A stretch of 64,000 nucleotides of DNA from Clostridium pasteurianum DSM 525 = ATCC 6013 (GTDB lineage: Bacteria > Bacillota > Clostridia > Clostridiales > Clostridiaceae): NCBI RefSeq assembly GCF_000807255.1, contig NZ_CP009268.1, positions 3,626,384-3,690,383 of the forward strand, given 5' to 3'. Below, piece after piece: positions 1-8,655 of this stretch; within the stretch, counting starts at the first letter, position 1; the number at the start of each line of letters is the position of its first letter. The notes below the pieces were generated by a model. It was not told the origin of the DNA and searched no databases. It worked only from the letters and a program-made list of their open reading frames with translations. The position numbers were made by a program, and so were the translations under genes.

Positions 1-407
1 ACTGGTAATAGTGCAAGGGTAGAAGTTTGTCTAAATAATTGAAGCAGAGGATCTACATAAAATTCAATTTTCTTAAAGGAACCTATTATAAGCCCTAATG
101 GTATAGCTAATACTATTCCTAAAGAAAATCCCATTAAAGAACGTTTTAGACTAACTGAAATATTCTCAATAAGTTCTCCAGAAAATAACATTTGAAAAAA
201 TGTCTCTAACACTACAGAAAATGGCGGTAAAAAATTACTATCCACAAGACCTATTCGCGGCACTATTTCCCATAATGCTAAAAAAATTGCTATACCTAAC
301 AATTGTCTTAAACCAAATATTAAATTTATAATTTTAAAAACTATAGATTCATTCTCCAATTTCTTTGATTTTGATAACTTAACAGAGTTATCTAATGTTT
401 GATTCAT
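1..407 (-). CDS. SsuC-like ABC transporter permease, partial (3' end outside window)
   Basis: N-terminal ~135 residues of an integral membrane permease of the SsuC/TauC (binding-protein-dependent transport) family. The visible part has one strong membrane segment (LLGIAIFLALWEIVPRIGL) and a second one starting at GFSLGIVLAIPLGLIIG, and it aligns by eye along its whole length with the permease at 13627-14445. The start is ATG at 407, preceded by AGGAGG with 7 nt spacing. It is the first gene of a transcript with its own promoter (592-620) and leader (487-556), running off the left edge. By family it would import aliphatic sulfonates, taurine or a related sulfur/nitrogen compound; the substrate is not shown. 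Confidence 0.85.
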   Translation of the reverse strand, partial: MNQTLDNSVKLSKSKKLENESIVFKIINLIFGLRQLLGIAIFLALWEIVPRIGLVDSNFLPPFSVVLETFFQMLFSGELIENISVSLKRSLMGFSLGIVLAIPLGLIIGSFKKIEFYVDPLLQLFRQTSTLALLP

Positions 408-486
408 TTTATAACCTCCTATAAAATAAAATTAAAATCAGCTGTTTTAAATGTATTGGTTCTATAAATGTTTTCTGATTTAATAA

Positions 487-556
487 AGCAAAAAACCAGA
501 AAACATAAACAAAGATAATTATCTTTGCTTATGGTCTCTGGTTTTTCCAGTCGACA
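487..556 (-). ncRNA. Antiterminator/terminator leader RNA, copy 1
   Basis: Read on the minus strand: the small hairpin is CTGG-AAAAA-CCAG (reversed relative to the usual CCAG...CTGG, so pairing is kept while sequence is not), flanked by GTC/GAC outer pairing, followed by a stem CATAAGCAAAGAT/ATCTTTGTTTATG and a T run. It lies between the promoter at 592-620 and the SsuC-like permease start at 407. Confidence 0.75.
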
Positions 557-591
557 CATATCATAGTTTACCAGTATGTTAACTTTACTCA

Positions 592-620
592 ATTATAAAT
601 AAGTTTTATCAAATTGTCAA
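592..620 (-). promoter_or_regulatory. Sigma-A-type promoter of the left SsuC-like operon
   Basis: On the minus strand, TTGACA (615-620), a 17-nt spacer and TATAAT (592-597): a perfect consensus. TACTGGTAAACTATGATA lies downstream of -10 and resembles, weakly, the operator found at other leaders. Confidence 0.8.
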
Positions 621-639
621 TAAATATTTGTATAAGAAT

Positions 640-696
640 AATAGCTAAAAAGCCGTTTCACAATAATATATATTGTAAAACGGCTTTTTAGCTATT
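640..696. terminator. Bidirectional intrinsic terminator
   Basis: Near-perfect inverted repeat built on AATAGCTAAAAAGCCGTTT... with a short AT loop. It lies just downstream of the minus-strand dehydrogenase gene (stop at 792) and before the promoter at 592-620, so it insulates the two minus-strand transcripts. Confidence 0.85.
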
Positions 697-791
697 ATAT
701 AAATAAAAAAGTAATTCTGTTTTATTACATAAAAGTTAAATAAATTAATTATTCAAAAAATTACCATTCTTAAGAAAATCTTATGGTATCT

Positions 792-1895
792 TTATACTAT
801 AGCTTTCAACTTTAAACTACTACTTCCTAGTTCATCTACTTTGGTAATTGCTTTTATAATTAGATCCTTATTCACTTGAAAATTTAAATTTTCTAATTCA
901 CTGGAATCGAAATTTACACTATCAGCAATAATCTGTATTTTATCATGGATATTATCTTTTATTCCCAATTGACCCAATGTAACTGGTAATTCTAACTTAT
1001 TAAGTAAATTAATAAGTCTTGCTATTTCCTCTTCACTTTTTCCTTCTAATACAAATTGAACAATCAATCCAAAGATAACTTTTTCACCATGCAAAGTTCC
1101 CTTAGTATCTGGAATATAAGTTAAGCCATTATGAATGGCATGTCCTATAGCCGCCCTATGCTTTCCTCCATTTATACTTCCAACCAATCCTGCTAAAATT
1201 ATAATAGAGTCAACTACATCTTTATATTGACTTTTTACATAGCTTTCTTTATGCTGTACATGTAATTCATCAGCATATTTTTCTAATATATTAAGAGCTA
1301 ATTTTGCTGTTTGAAGACCAATTCTCAAAGATATATCACTATTATCTGATAGATGTGGTGCAGCTTCATACCATTTTACAATGGTATCTCCAATACCTGC
1401 ATTTAAATATCTAGCAGGAGCCTCTGATATTATATTTGTATCTGCTAATATGAGCTTAGGTGATTTTTCCAATAACAAATAATCAATATGTTCGCCCTTA
1501 TCATTATATATTACAGATAAAGCGGACCAAGCTGCACAAGTTGCCGCAATAGTTGGTATTGTTACTACAGGCAAATTTGTCTTTTCACCTATAGCTTTAA
1601 CTAAATCTAATACTTTACCTCCACCAATACCAATGATTATATTTACTCCTAATCTATTAGATAGTTCAGCATATTTATCTATATTAGCAAAAGTACAATA
1701 TCCACTAAATTCTTCAATTTCATATTTGATTTTTTCACTATTTAGGCTTTCAAAAACACCTGGCCCAGCTATCTTTAAAGCTGTTTTACCTCCAATAACC
1801 AAAGTATAATTTCCAAGCTTTGCGATATATTCACCAGCATGCTGTAAAATATTTTCTTCATTAATATAGACTTCTGGTGCCTTAATTTTTATCAT
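792..1895 (-). CDS. Iron-containing alcohol dehydrogenase family (glycerol dehydrogenase/HcxA-like)
   Basis: 367 aa, usual length for the GldA-type branch of group III metal-dependent dehydrogenases. NAD-binding GIGGGKVLD is near residue 90, followed by IPTIAATCA; metal ligands are expected at D in NAGIGD (~169), H in AIGHAIH (~250) and H in GTLHGEK (~268). The ATG overlaps the stop of the upstream aminotransferase (TAATG), so the two genes are translationally coupled and should act together. In E. coli the related ybdH (hydroxycarboxylate dehydrogenase HcxA) neighbours the methionine aminotransferase ybdL. By analogy this pair may interconvert a 2-hydroxy, 2-oxo and amino acid, possibly in sulfur amino acid salvage. 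That role is inference; the family call is firm. Confidence 0.85.
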   Translation of the reverse strand: MIKIKAPEVYINEENILQHAGEYIAKLGNYTLVIGGKTALKIAGPGVFESLNSEKIKYEIEEFSGYCTFANIDKYAELSNRLGVNIIIGIGGGKVLDLVKAIGEKTNLPVVTIPTIAATCAAWSALSVIYNDKGEHIDYLLLEKSPKLILADTNIISEAPARYLNAGIGDTIVKWYEAAPHLSDNSDISLRIGLQTAKLALNILEKYADELHVQHKESYVKSQYKDVVDSIIILAGLVGSINGGKHRAAIGHAIHNGLTYIPDTKGTLHGEKVIFGLIVQFVLEGKSEEEIARLINLLNKLELPVTLGQLGIKDNIHDKIQIIADSVNFDSSELENLNFQVNKDLIIKAITKVDELGSSSLKLKAIV

Positions 1896-3004
1896 TATAT
1901 CACCCTCTCAAAATATTTTAAAGCAACCTTCAATTCCTCAATTAGCAACTTATTCTCTTTAGGTTTACCAATTGTAATTCTAAGCCAAGTTGGCATATTG
2001 TATTCAATACCAGCACGAACAGCAATACCTTTTTGTAGGATTTTATTTGATATTTCAGTACTGTCTTCCTCAACATTAACCATAACGAAATTAGTTTCTG
2101 TTGGTATATATTCAAGACCTATTTCATCAAACTCTTTGTAGAAAAATTCTTTACCTATATTATTGTTTATGACACATGATTCTCTAAAATTTTCATCCTC
2201 TAAACTAGCTATAGCAGCTACTTGTGCTAACCCATTAACATTAATAGGCAATCTTATTTTATTTAATTCTCCAATTAAATTTTCATTTGCAATTCCATAT
2301 CCTATTCTAAGTGCAGCTAACCCATAAACCTTAGAAAAAGTTCTTAAAACTATTATATTATTATACTTATCTACTAATGAAGCAGTCTGAGGATAATCTT
2401 CATGTGTAACAAATTCGTAATAAGCTTCATCCAACACCACTAATATATTTTTAGGTATTGAATCTAAAAAGTTTATTAAAGCTTCTCTACCAAAAATAGT
2501 TCCTGTAGGGTTGTTGGGATTACATAACCATATAATTTTAGTTTTACTATTTATTTTATTCTTTACTTCATTTAAATCGATTGCGTGATTCTTTAACGGA
2601 ATCTCAACAGGGATACCATCCATGGCCAAAGTTACAACCTTATACCACCCAAAAGTTGGTATTGGTATTATAGACTCATCTCCTGGATTAACAAATCCTT
2701 CTGCTACTAAATTAATCAATTCAAAAGATCCATTACCAAAAATCAATTGATTTTCATTAAAATTATAAGTATAAGCTAATTTTTTTCTAAGTTCAGTACA
2801 TTGACCATCTGGATACAGATAGACTCCCTTTAATCCCTCTTCTATTGCCTTTAATGCTAAAGGAGATGGTCCCATAGTATTTTCATTTGCCGAAAGTCTC
2901 AAAATATTGTTAAGTCCAAGTTCCTGCTGTATTTCCTGAAGTGTTTTAGCAGGTGCATAAGATAGTATATTATCCAATGCTTTTCTACAACTAAGTTCTG
3001 ACAT
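1895..3004 (-). CDS. HisC-like (histidinol-phosphate-type) class I/II aminotransferase
   Basis: 369 aa, standard HisC length. PLP-binding features: ANEN near the N terminus, NPNNPTG (~residue 160), DEAYYEF and the Schiff-base lysine in TFSKVYGLAALRIGYG (~225). Ribosome binding site GGAAGG about 11 nt before ATG. It is the first gene of a pair with the downstream dehydrogenase (1-nt overlap) and lies 220 bp after the nitrogenase-like nifK1. No other his genes are visible, so it need not be a histidine enzyme: HisC-like proteins also transaminate aromatic amino acids and methionine. Function beyond aminotransferase is unresolved. Confidence 0.85.
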   Translation of the reverse strand: MSELSCRKALDNILSYAPAKTLQEIQQELGLNNILRLSANENTMGPSPLALKAIEEGLKGVYLYPDGQCTELRKKLAYTYNFNENQLIFGNGSFELINLVAEGFVNPGDESIIPIPTFGWYKVVTLAMDGIPVEIPLKNHAIDLNEVKNKINSKTKIIWLCNPNNPTGTIFGREALINFLDSIPKNILVVLDEAYYEFVTHEDYPQTASLVDKYNNIIVLRTFSKVYGLAALRIGYGIANENLIGELNKIRLPINVNGLAQVAAIASLEDENFRESCVINNNIGKEFFYKEFDEIGLEYIPTETNFVMVNVEEDSTEISNKILQKGIAVRAGIEYNMPTWLRITIGKPKENKLLIEELKVALKYFERVI

Positions 3005-3224
3005 ATAATTACCATTCCTTCCAAAAATAAATATTAAAATTAACTAATAAAATTTATGGTTTTATTACATTCCCAGTGTAATAATCCTATATATTAAACC
3101 CTCTTCATAAATCCCAATACTTTATCAATTTAAATTTTATAAATAATCTATAAATATATAATTCTAAATAAATTTATCTATATATAAATACCAAGTAAAA
3201 GTTTATAGAACTATAATAAAAATT

Positions 3225-4541
3225 TTACTGAAAATCCTGCAATACTGCTGAATAAATATCTTCTGTTAATCTAAGTGCACCTTCATATCCCAGATATGAT
3301 CTGCTAAGTACCATTCTGTCACTGACAGGTGCTGATATAGAAAGCTGATAGCCCTTAACCTCTCTTGAAATTACTCTATCCCAACCACTGCCCAATATAA
3401 GCGGCTTTGTTCTGAATTTAGTATTTCTTAAATAGTTTTTTATATTTCCACTATCACTGGTAAACTGAATATCCCCTATATTAGAACTAGGGTTTTCATT
3501 AAAATATTCTTTTATTTGTTTATGATACTCTTTAGGTACATCGTCTGTAATAAACTGTTTATCACCTAACAACCCCAAATCATTTGTTAAAAATTTAGAA
3601 ATACCTAGTGTATAAGCACTATCTGCTATAGTAATAAAATGCTTTGGCAAAAGTCTGGTTTCAAGTAAAACATCTGCTGCTCTTTCTATATAATAGAAAT
3701 ATCTATCCTCCTGCTTTTTTATCACTTCTTCAACAACATTATCATCAATATGAAGAATTTTTCCTATAGTCCTCAAAAATTTACCTGTTTCTGTTGGTCC
3801 AATAGGAAGTGTTTCATAGTGTAAATAAGGAGTGCCAAACTTCTCTTTAAGGTGAATAACATTCTTAAGTCCTACCCATGGAGATATTAATAGATTATAT
3901 TGAGCTTTTGGCACATCATTAAGGGCCTTTAATCCATTACCTGGTCCAAAAATAATATTGGCTTTAACTCCTATCTGAGATAATAAATCTTTTATTGTTT
4001 CATAATTTCCTGCCCAAAAGGTATCCTGATAAGGTACGGTAGCCCATATATTTATAAGTTTTTCCTCTATTTCATCTGACGGCTCTAAATATTGATCTAT
4101 AATAGCATCCATAATCAGTTCATGTCCTATGAAATTACTTCCTTTAAATCCTCCTGTTTCAGCATATATTATAGATTTCTCCCCATTTTTAAATTCTTTA
4201 ACAATTTCAGGTACATTATCTCCTACAATATCAGAAGTGCAACCAGTTAATACTACGTAAAGCTCTGCATCCATTACTTTAAATGAATTTGAAATAACTT
4301 TACGTAATCGATTGCCTCCTCCAAAAACTACCTCTTTTTCTCCTACATCAGTACAGGGTATTGAATGCCCTCCCATATAACCAGTTCCCTGGCATCCATT
4401 TTGCAGTCCTAAAGTGGACCATATTTTTGCAGCACAGCCTGGTCCGGCATGTATTATTGGAACTGCTTTTTCTATAGCAAGTACCGATTCATATCCCCCA
4501 AGGGTACAAACATGTCTTAATTGTTCAACTACCTCACTCAT
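3225..4541 (-). CDS. Nitrogenase-like component 1 beta subunit (NifK-like), copy 1
   Basis: 438 aa, shorter than true NifK (~520). The three expected P-cluster cysteines are present: C12 (RHVCTLG), C36 (GPGCAAK) and C101 (LTGCTSDIVGDN), plus extra cysteines C50 and C63. It starts in a TAATG overlap with the nifD-like gene upstream, so subunits are made together. It is very similar to the protein at 8655-9971 (shared GYQLSI, SDRMVLS, LTEDIYSVVL-type C terminus). The family includes nitrogenase, dark-operative protochlorophyllide reductase, the F430 enzyme CfbD and methylthio-alkane reductase; with NifB beside it, an iron-sulfur reductase carrying a NifB-derived cofactor is likely. The substrate is unknown. 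Confidence 0.85.
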   Translation of the reverse strand: MSEVVEQLRHVCTLGGYESVLAIEKAVPIIHAGPGCAAKIWSTLGLQNGCQGTGYMGGHSIPCTDVGEKEVVFGGGNRLRKVISNSFKVMDAELYVVLTGCTSDIVGDNVPEIVKEFKNGEKSIIYAETGGFKGSNFIGHELIMDAIIDQYLEPSDEIEEKLINIWATVPYQDTFWAGNYETIKDLLSQIGVKANIIFGPGNGLKALNDVPKAQYNLLISPWVGLKNVIHLKEKFGTPYLHYETLPIGPTETGKFLRTIGKILHIDDNVVEEVIKKQEDRYFYYIERAADVLLETRLLPKHFITIADSAYTLGISKFLTNDLGLLGDKQFITDDVPKEYHKQIKEYFNENPSSNIGDIQFTSDSGNIKNYLRNTKFRTKPLILGSGWDRVISREVKGYQLSISAPVSDRMVLSRSYLGYEGALRLTEDIYSAVLQDFQ

Positions 4542-6010
4542 TATTTCACCTCATCTTCAAGAAATTTAAATGTATCCTGTTGAAACCACCAGGAAGTATA
4601 AGGTAGTTTAACTCTTTTTGATAGACTAAGGGCAAGATTATTGTTTGCTAAAGCATCTATTATCCTGTATCCTAAATCTATTATTCCTCTATAGCCAAAG
4701 GCACTAAATTCATCTGCTACCATTACAGAGGGAATACCCATTTTAGTTGGCCATACAGTAGTACCAGGATGTCTTGATAAGTATAAATCTGGTTTTAATT
4801 TATTAAGCAGATTTAATATTTCAAAATTTTGTTGATCACATACACTTATTGGTGTATCATATTCCTTTTCAGACAATTCAATAGTAGATTCAGGTATACT
4901 ACCATGATCGTACTCCTGATCAAAATGCCAAGAAGCACCCCATATTACTTTAATACCTAATTCTCCAAGTACTCTAATATAATTATGAGAAAAACTTGGG
5001 CCCATGCCTACTACTGCAGTCTTTCCCTTCAGCTTTTCTTTTATTTCTTCTAGTTCAGGTGCTATTTTTTCTTTTTCCTGCTTTATATATTCCTCTATCT
5101 CTTCTACCTTTCCCACGACTTTTCCCAATTCACGAAGCCAATTATCCATACCGGCAATTCCATGGGGCTGCAAAGATCTTATATAAGGGACTCCATACTT
5201 TTGTTCTAATCCATTTCCAAAATAACTGCCAAGAGTACCACATATGCTCATAGTTGCTGCTGACTCAGACATTTTAGATATATCTTCTATAGTTGAAAAA
5301 GGTATTCCAAACTTAGGAACAAGGCCAAAATTTGACAATATTTCTGCTACATAATCACGACCACTACCATTAAAAGTTAACATATTAATGATCTCTGGGT
5401 GCTTTTCTTTTGGTGGTTTTACTATTCTAGTAAGTAAAGCATGAAATGCTGCATCAAAGCCAGAGGCCCATATCTTTGATCTGAATCCTTCACAAAAAAC
5501 TGGTACTACCGGTATATTTATCTGTGCTTCTATTTCATCTGCGACACTTTTTACATCATCACCAATAATAGCTGACGCACAAGAAGTAGTTATAAAGATA
5601 GCTTTAGGACTAAATCTCCTATAAGCTTCCCATATTGCATCCCTTAATTTTTTCAGTCCGCCAAAAACAGTAGTTTCCTCTGTCATATTAGTATTAATGA
5701 CATTCACATTTCTCTTTTCAAGATCTCGTATATTTTGACCCCAAAGAAAATTAGTATTTTCTCCAATAACATCTGCTGAACATCCCTTAGCTCCATGATT
5801 TACAATAGCTGAATCCATTATACGTGCTAAGTATCCTTGCGCACATCCAGAACTGCAGTTAGTAGCCTGACTAAAACATCTTTCTTTATTTTTAAGGCAT
5901 CCTGTTTTAGCCTTCTTTACAAGATCCTTTATAGTTCCCGTATATCCAGTAATTGATCCAAGCCTACCTTCTCTAGTAACAGCTTCTATTCTCTTAATAT
6001 TTATAGTCAT
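4541..6010 (-). CDS. Nitrogenase-like component 1 alpha subunit (NifD-like), copy 1
   Basis: 489 aa. P-cluster-type cysteines are C56 (CSSGCAQG), C77 (GAKGCSAD) and C144 (TTSCASAIIGDD). The cofactor-ligand cysteine of NifD (C275 in Azotobacter) corresponds to C257 (MSICGTLGSYFGN). The homocitrate-side ligand H442 has no equivalent: after KMGIPS the aligned position appears to be Ala. Additional cysteines C38, C45 and C52 precede the first motif and are shared with copy 2. The gene follows nifB by 46 bp and overlaps nifK1, giving nifB-nifD-nifK. Not a true dinitrogenase by these features; a reductase using a NifB-type cluster is inferred. Confidence 0.87.
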   Translation of the reverse strand: MTINIKRIEAVTREGRLGSITGYTGTIKDLVKKAKTGCLKNKERCFSQATNCSSGCAQGYLARIMDSAIVNHGAKGCSADVIGENTNFLWGQNIRDLEKRNVNVINTNMTEETTVFGGLKKLRDAIWEAYRRFSPKAIFITTSCASAIIGDDVKSVADEIEAQINIPVVPVFCEGFRSKIWASGFDAAFHALLTRIVKPPKEKHPEIINMLTFNGSGRDYVAEILSNFGLVPKFGIPFSTIEDISKMSESAATMSICGTLGSYFGNGLEQKYGVPYIRSLQPHGIAGMDNWLRELGKVVGKVEEIEEYIKQEKEKIAPELEEIKEKLKGKTAVVGMGPSFSHNYIRVLGELGIKVIWGASWHFDQEYDHGSIPESTIELSEKEYDTPISVCDQQNFEILNLLNKLKPDLYLSRHPGTTVWPTKMGIPSVMVADEFSAFGYRGIIDLGYRIIDALANNNLALSLSKRVKLPYTSWWFQQDTFKFLEDEVK

Positions 6011-6055
6011 AAACTCTCATCCCTTTATACACAAAATCATTTAAATTCTAACCCA

Positions 6056-6946
6056 TTAACCATGTGAAAAAGTTTCAAGTTTTTCATTTATAACTCCGTA
6101 AAGTTTTAAGGAAAGATCTTCTTTACCTGGTATTCCACATGCATCTGCACGGCAATGTTTGCAATGTCTAAATACTCCAAGGTATTTTTCAGCAGTTACT
6201 CTTGCTTTATCTAACTGTTCACAAGTAGGTGCTGGAATATGACTTAAATCGTGTTGTGGTATTAAAGGTATAATATTATATAAAGTAGCTCCTGCTTCTT
6301 TCACAGTTTTCGCTATCTCCTCTATATGTTCATCATTAACAGTTGGAATAAGCACAGAGTTTACCTTTACTACTACACCTAAACTGCTTATTTTAGCAAT
6401 TCCCTTAAGTTGGGCTTTTATAAGTATGTCTGCAGCCTCTTCCCCATGATATATCTTGCCATCTAATACTATATGAGATATAATCTGACTTTGAATCTTT
6501 GGATCAACTCCATTTACAGTTACTGTTATAGTTCTCACTCCAGCATCGTAAATATCCTGAGCATAACGTTCAAGTAACAATCCATTTGTACTTAAGCATT
6601 TAACAAGGTCAGGATAAGCTTTGTCCACAAGTTTAAAGGTTTCAATTGCCTGTGGTGTTGCCAAAGTGTCTCCTGGTCCAGCTATACCTACTACTGTTAT
6701 TTGAGGGCAAAGTTCCAATGCTCTTCTAATAGTATCTACAGCATCTTTAGGATCTAATATTCCATTGGCAACTCCCGGTCTCTCTTCATTACTATTGCAA
6801 TCTCTTTTGCAAAATTTGCATTGTATATTGCAGGCTGGACTTACTGGAAGATGAATTCTTCCAAAATTATGATGAGCTTCTCCTCCTAAGCAAGGATGTA
6901 TTTTGGAAAGATGGGAAAATCCTGAATCTTTATTTGGTTTTAACAT
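6056..6946 (-). CDS. nifB: NifB-like radical SAM cofactor maturase
   Basis: 296 aa if started at the ATG at 6946 (MLKPNKD), which has TAGGAGGG 7-8 nt upstream; the frame is open further upstream only because it runs through the leader terminator. It has the NifB-specific N-terminal HPC (SKIHPCLGGEAHHNFGRIHL), the radical SAM triad CNIQCKFC and the C-terminal CKHCRADACGIPG. NifB makes the carbide-containing Fe8S9C precursor of nitrogenase cofactors using SAM. There is no C-terminal NifX domain. First gene of nifB-nifD-nifK with its own promoter (7128-7156) and leader (7016-7085). Its presence argues that the linked NifDK-like proteins hold a NifB-derived cluster. Confidence 0.93.
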   Translation of the reverse strand: MLKPNKDSGFSHLSKIHPCLGGEAHHNFGRIHLPVSPACNIQCKFCKRDCNSNEERPGVANGILDPKDAVDTIRRALELCPQITVVGIAGPGDTLATPQAIETFKLVDKAYPDLVKCLSTNGLLLERYAQDIYDAGVRTITVTVNGVDPKIQSQIISHIVLDGKIYHGEEAADILIKAQLKGIAKISSLGVVVKVNSVLIPTVNDEHIEEIAKTVKEAGATLYNIIPLIPQHDLSHIPAPTCEQLDKARVTAEKYLGVFRHCKHCRADACGIPGKEDLSLKLYGVINEKLETFSHG

Positions 6947-7015
6947 AAAATTCCCTCCTAATAGTTTTAATATAAATTTTTTCAATTTTATTGAATGCAC
7001 AAATTTCTTTGGAAT

Positions 7016-7085
7016 CAAAAATAGACTAAGCCCCATCTAATAACGTTATAGATAGAACTTAGTCTCCAGTTTTTCTGGTAAACTA
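7016..7085 (-). ncRNA. Antiterminator/terminator leader RNA upstream of nifB, copy 2
   Basis: Minus strand: AGTT-TA-CCAG-AAAAA-CTGG-A-GACT, then the terminator stem GACTAAG...CTTAGTC with TATTTTT. The GACT that closes the small hairpin against AGTT is also the base of the terminator stem, so only one can form. It precedes the nifB start at 6946. Confidence 0.8.
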
Positions 7086-7127
7086 AAATCACTAATTCCA
7101 AGCATTCATATTTGTTTTATTGAAATT

Positions 7128-7156
7128 ATTATAATTCTTATTTTTAGATTTGTCAA
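7128..7156 (-). promoter_or_regulatory. Promoter of nifB-nifD-nifK
   Basis: TTGACA (7151-7156), 17-nt spacer, TATAAT (7128-7133) on the minus strand, about 45 bp before the leader hairpin. It sits just after the metY stop codon, so nifBDK can be transcribed independently of metY. Confidence 0.78.
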
Positions 7157-7173
7157 ATATTAATTTTATTTTT

Positions 7174-8481
7174 TTATTTTTCTTCTATAAAATTACCTTT
7201 AGCTTTTGCAAGGGCTTGTTCTAAATCTTCTATTAAATCCTGCACATTCTCTATTCCAATGGATAGTCTTATTGCATTAGAAAATGCTCCAGCTTTTGCC
7301 TTATCTTCATCAGTCAATGATCCATGGGTAGTTTCTGATGGTTGGGTAGCTAAGGACTTTGAGTCGCCCACATTTACAAGGAAACTAAAGACTTTCAAAC
7401 TATCAAGAAATACATCTATTTCTTCTTGATTTCCATTAAATCCAAAGGACAATATGGAACCAGCTCCCTTAGGAAGATATTTTTCAGCTAATCCTCTATT
7501 TATATCATCCTTGAGACTAGGATGACTTACCCAAGAAACTGACGGATGATTAGAAAGGTACTTAGCAATTTCCTCTGTATTTCTAACTTCTCTATCCACT
7601 CTTACAGATAGAGTTTCAATACCTTGAAGAATTAAAAATGCATCAAAAGGACTGAGTACTGCACCAAAATTAGATAAATAATGTATTCTTATTCTTGTAG
7701 TAAATACTGCTTTCGGAAATAATTCATATAAGTTCTTGTTTTGTGCTTTATAATCCGGTCGTGTAAAGTGAGGGAATTTACCGTTATCCCAATTAAATTT
7801 GTCATTTTCTACAATTAATCCTCCTAGAGTATTGCCATGTCCACCTAATGCCTTTGTAGATGAATATACAACTATATCCGCACCAAAATCAAAAGGTTTT
7901 AAAAGATATGGCGTAGGAAAAGTATTATCAACTATAAGCGGAATTCCATTTTCATGTGCAACTTCAGCTACTTTTTCAATATCTAGTACATTTATCAATG
8001 GATTTCCTATAGTCTCAGCAAATATTGCTTTTGTATTAGGTGTAATAGCTTTTCTATAAGATTCAGGGTCATTAGGATCTTCTACCCAATTTACTTTTAT
8101 ATTAAGTTCTGGCAGTGTATACTTTAATAAATTAAAAGAGCCCGCATATAATGCAGCTGGTGCAACTATTTCTCCACCGCCTTCTGCTACATTTAATAAG
8201 GCATAAGACACTGCAGCCATACCTGAAGCAACTGCAATAGCTGATGTTCCTCCTTCTAGAGCTGTTATTCTCTGCTGAAGCACATCTAAAGTTGGATTCC
8301 CACTTCTGCTATATAAAAATCCTTTCTCCTCATAATTGCGTATTCTTCTAAGCCTTTCTATATTACCAATATTAAAAGAAGCAGTTTGATAAATAGGTAC
8401 TGTTGAAGCATAGTTATGTTTTTCTGGATCATATCCTCCTCGTAATTGTAAAGTTTCAAATCTATAATTTTTTTCTGACAT
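7174..8481 (-). CDS. metY: O-acetyl-L-homoserine sulfhydrylase (MetY-type, Cys/Met PLP enzyme)
   Basis: 435 aa, normal for the long MetY branch, which carries an internal insertion absent from cystathionine gamma-synthase. Features: YSRSGNPT near residue 57, the PLP lysine in YSSTKALGGHGNTLGG (~208) and SLATQPSETTHGSLT near the C terminus. The enzyme joins O-acetylhomoserine with sulfide or methanethiol, giving homocysteine or methionine. Ribosome binding site AAGGAG before ATG. It sits between two nitrogenase-like operons, which suggests that these supply or consume a sulfur compound such as methanethiol or sulfide; that link is inference from position. Confidence 0.93.
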   Translation of the reverse strand: MSEKNYRFETLQLRGGYDPEKHNYASTVPIYQTASFNIGNIERLRRIRNYEEKGFLYSRSGNPTLDVLQQRITALEGGTSAIAVASGMAAVSYALLNVAEGGGEIVAPAALYAGSFNLLKYTLPELNIKVNWVEDPNDPESYRKAITPNTKAIFAETIGNPLINVLDIEKVAEVAHENGIPLIVDNTFPTPYLLKPFDFGADIVVYSSTKALGGHGNTLGGLIVENDKFNWDNGKFPHFTRPDYKAQNKNLYELFPKAVFTTRIRIHYLSNFGAVLSPFDAFLILQGIETLSVRVDREVRNTEEIAKYLSNHPSVSWVSHPSLKDDINRGLAEKYLPKGAGSILSFGFNGNQEEIDVFLDSLKVFSFLVNVGDSKSLATQPSETTHGSLTDEDKAKAGAFSNAIRLSIGIENVQDLIEDLEQALAKAKGNFIEEK

Positions 8482-8540
8482 CTATAAACACTCCTTAAAA
8501 TCAATAATTTATTAAAAACTAAAAGTTGTTAAACCTTTAA

Positions 8541-8586
8541 AAAGAAATAACAAGCCAAATACTTTAGTTGGCTAGTTATTTCTTTT
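8541..8586 (-). terminator. Terminator between nifK2 and metY
   Basis: Stem AAAGAAATAAC-AGCCAA with loop CTAAAGTA closing on the complementary arm, followed by TTTTTAA on the minus strand. It should end or reduce the nifD2-nifK2 transcript before metY. Confidence 0.75.
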
Positions 8587-8655
8587 AAACGTATCTTAGG
8601 CATCTTTAAAAAATATCCATCGTATCTTCGACTTGTTACTTATCTTCACATACCT
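8587..8655. repeat. Short copy of a dispersed 3'-end element
   Basis: CATCTTTAAAAAATA followed by TCGTATCTTCGACTTGTTA and a TTCACA end closely match the two ends of the longer element at 62387-62543, with the middle missing here. Both copies end at the stop codon of a minus-strand gene (nifK2 here, dmsA there). Confidence 0.5.

Noticed and set aside
5004-5253. Plus-strand frames opposite nifD1 and similar frames opposite other genes
   Set aside because: No ribosome sites, biased composition, and fully inside well-supported genes on the other strand.
7016-7036. Longer NifB start at 7036 (38 extra residues)
   Set aside because: The extension is the translated leader terminator; the ATG at 6946 has an ideal ribosome binding site and gives the normal NifB N terminus.
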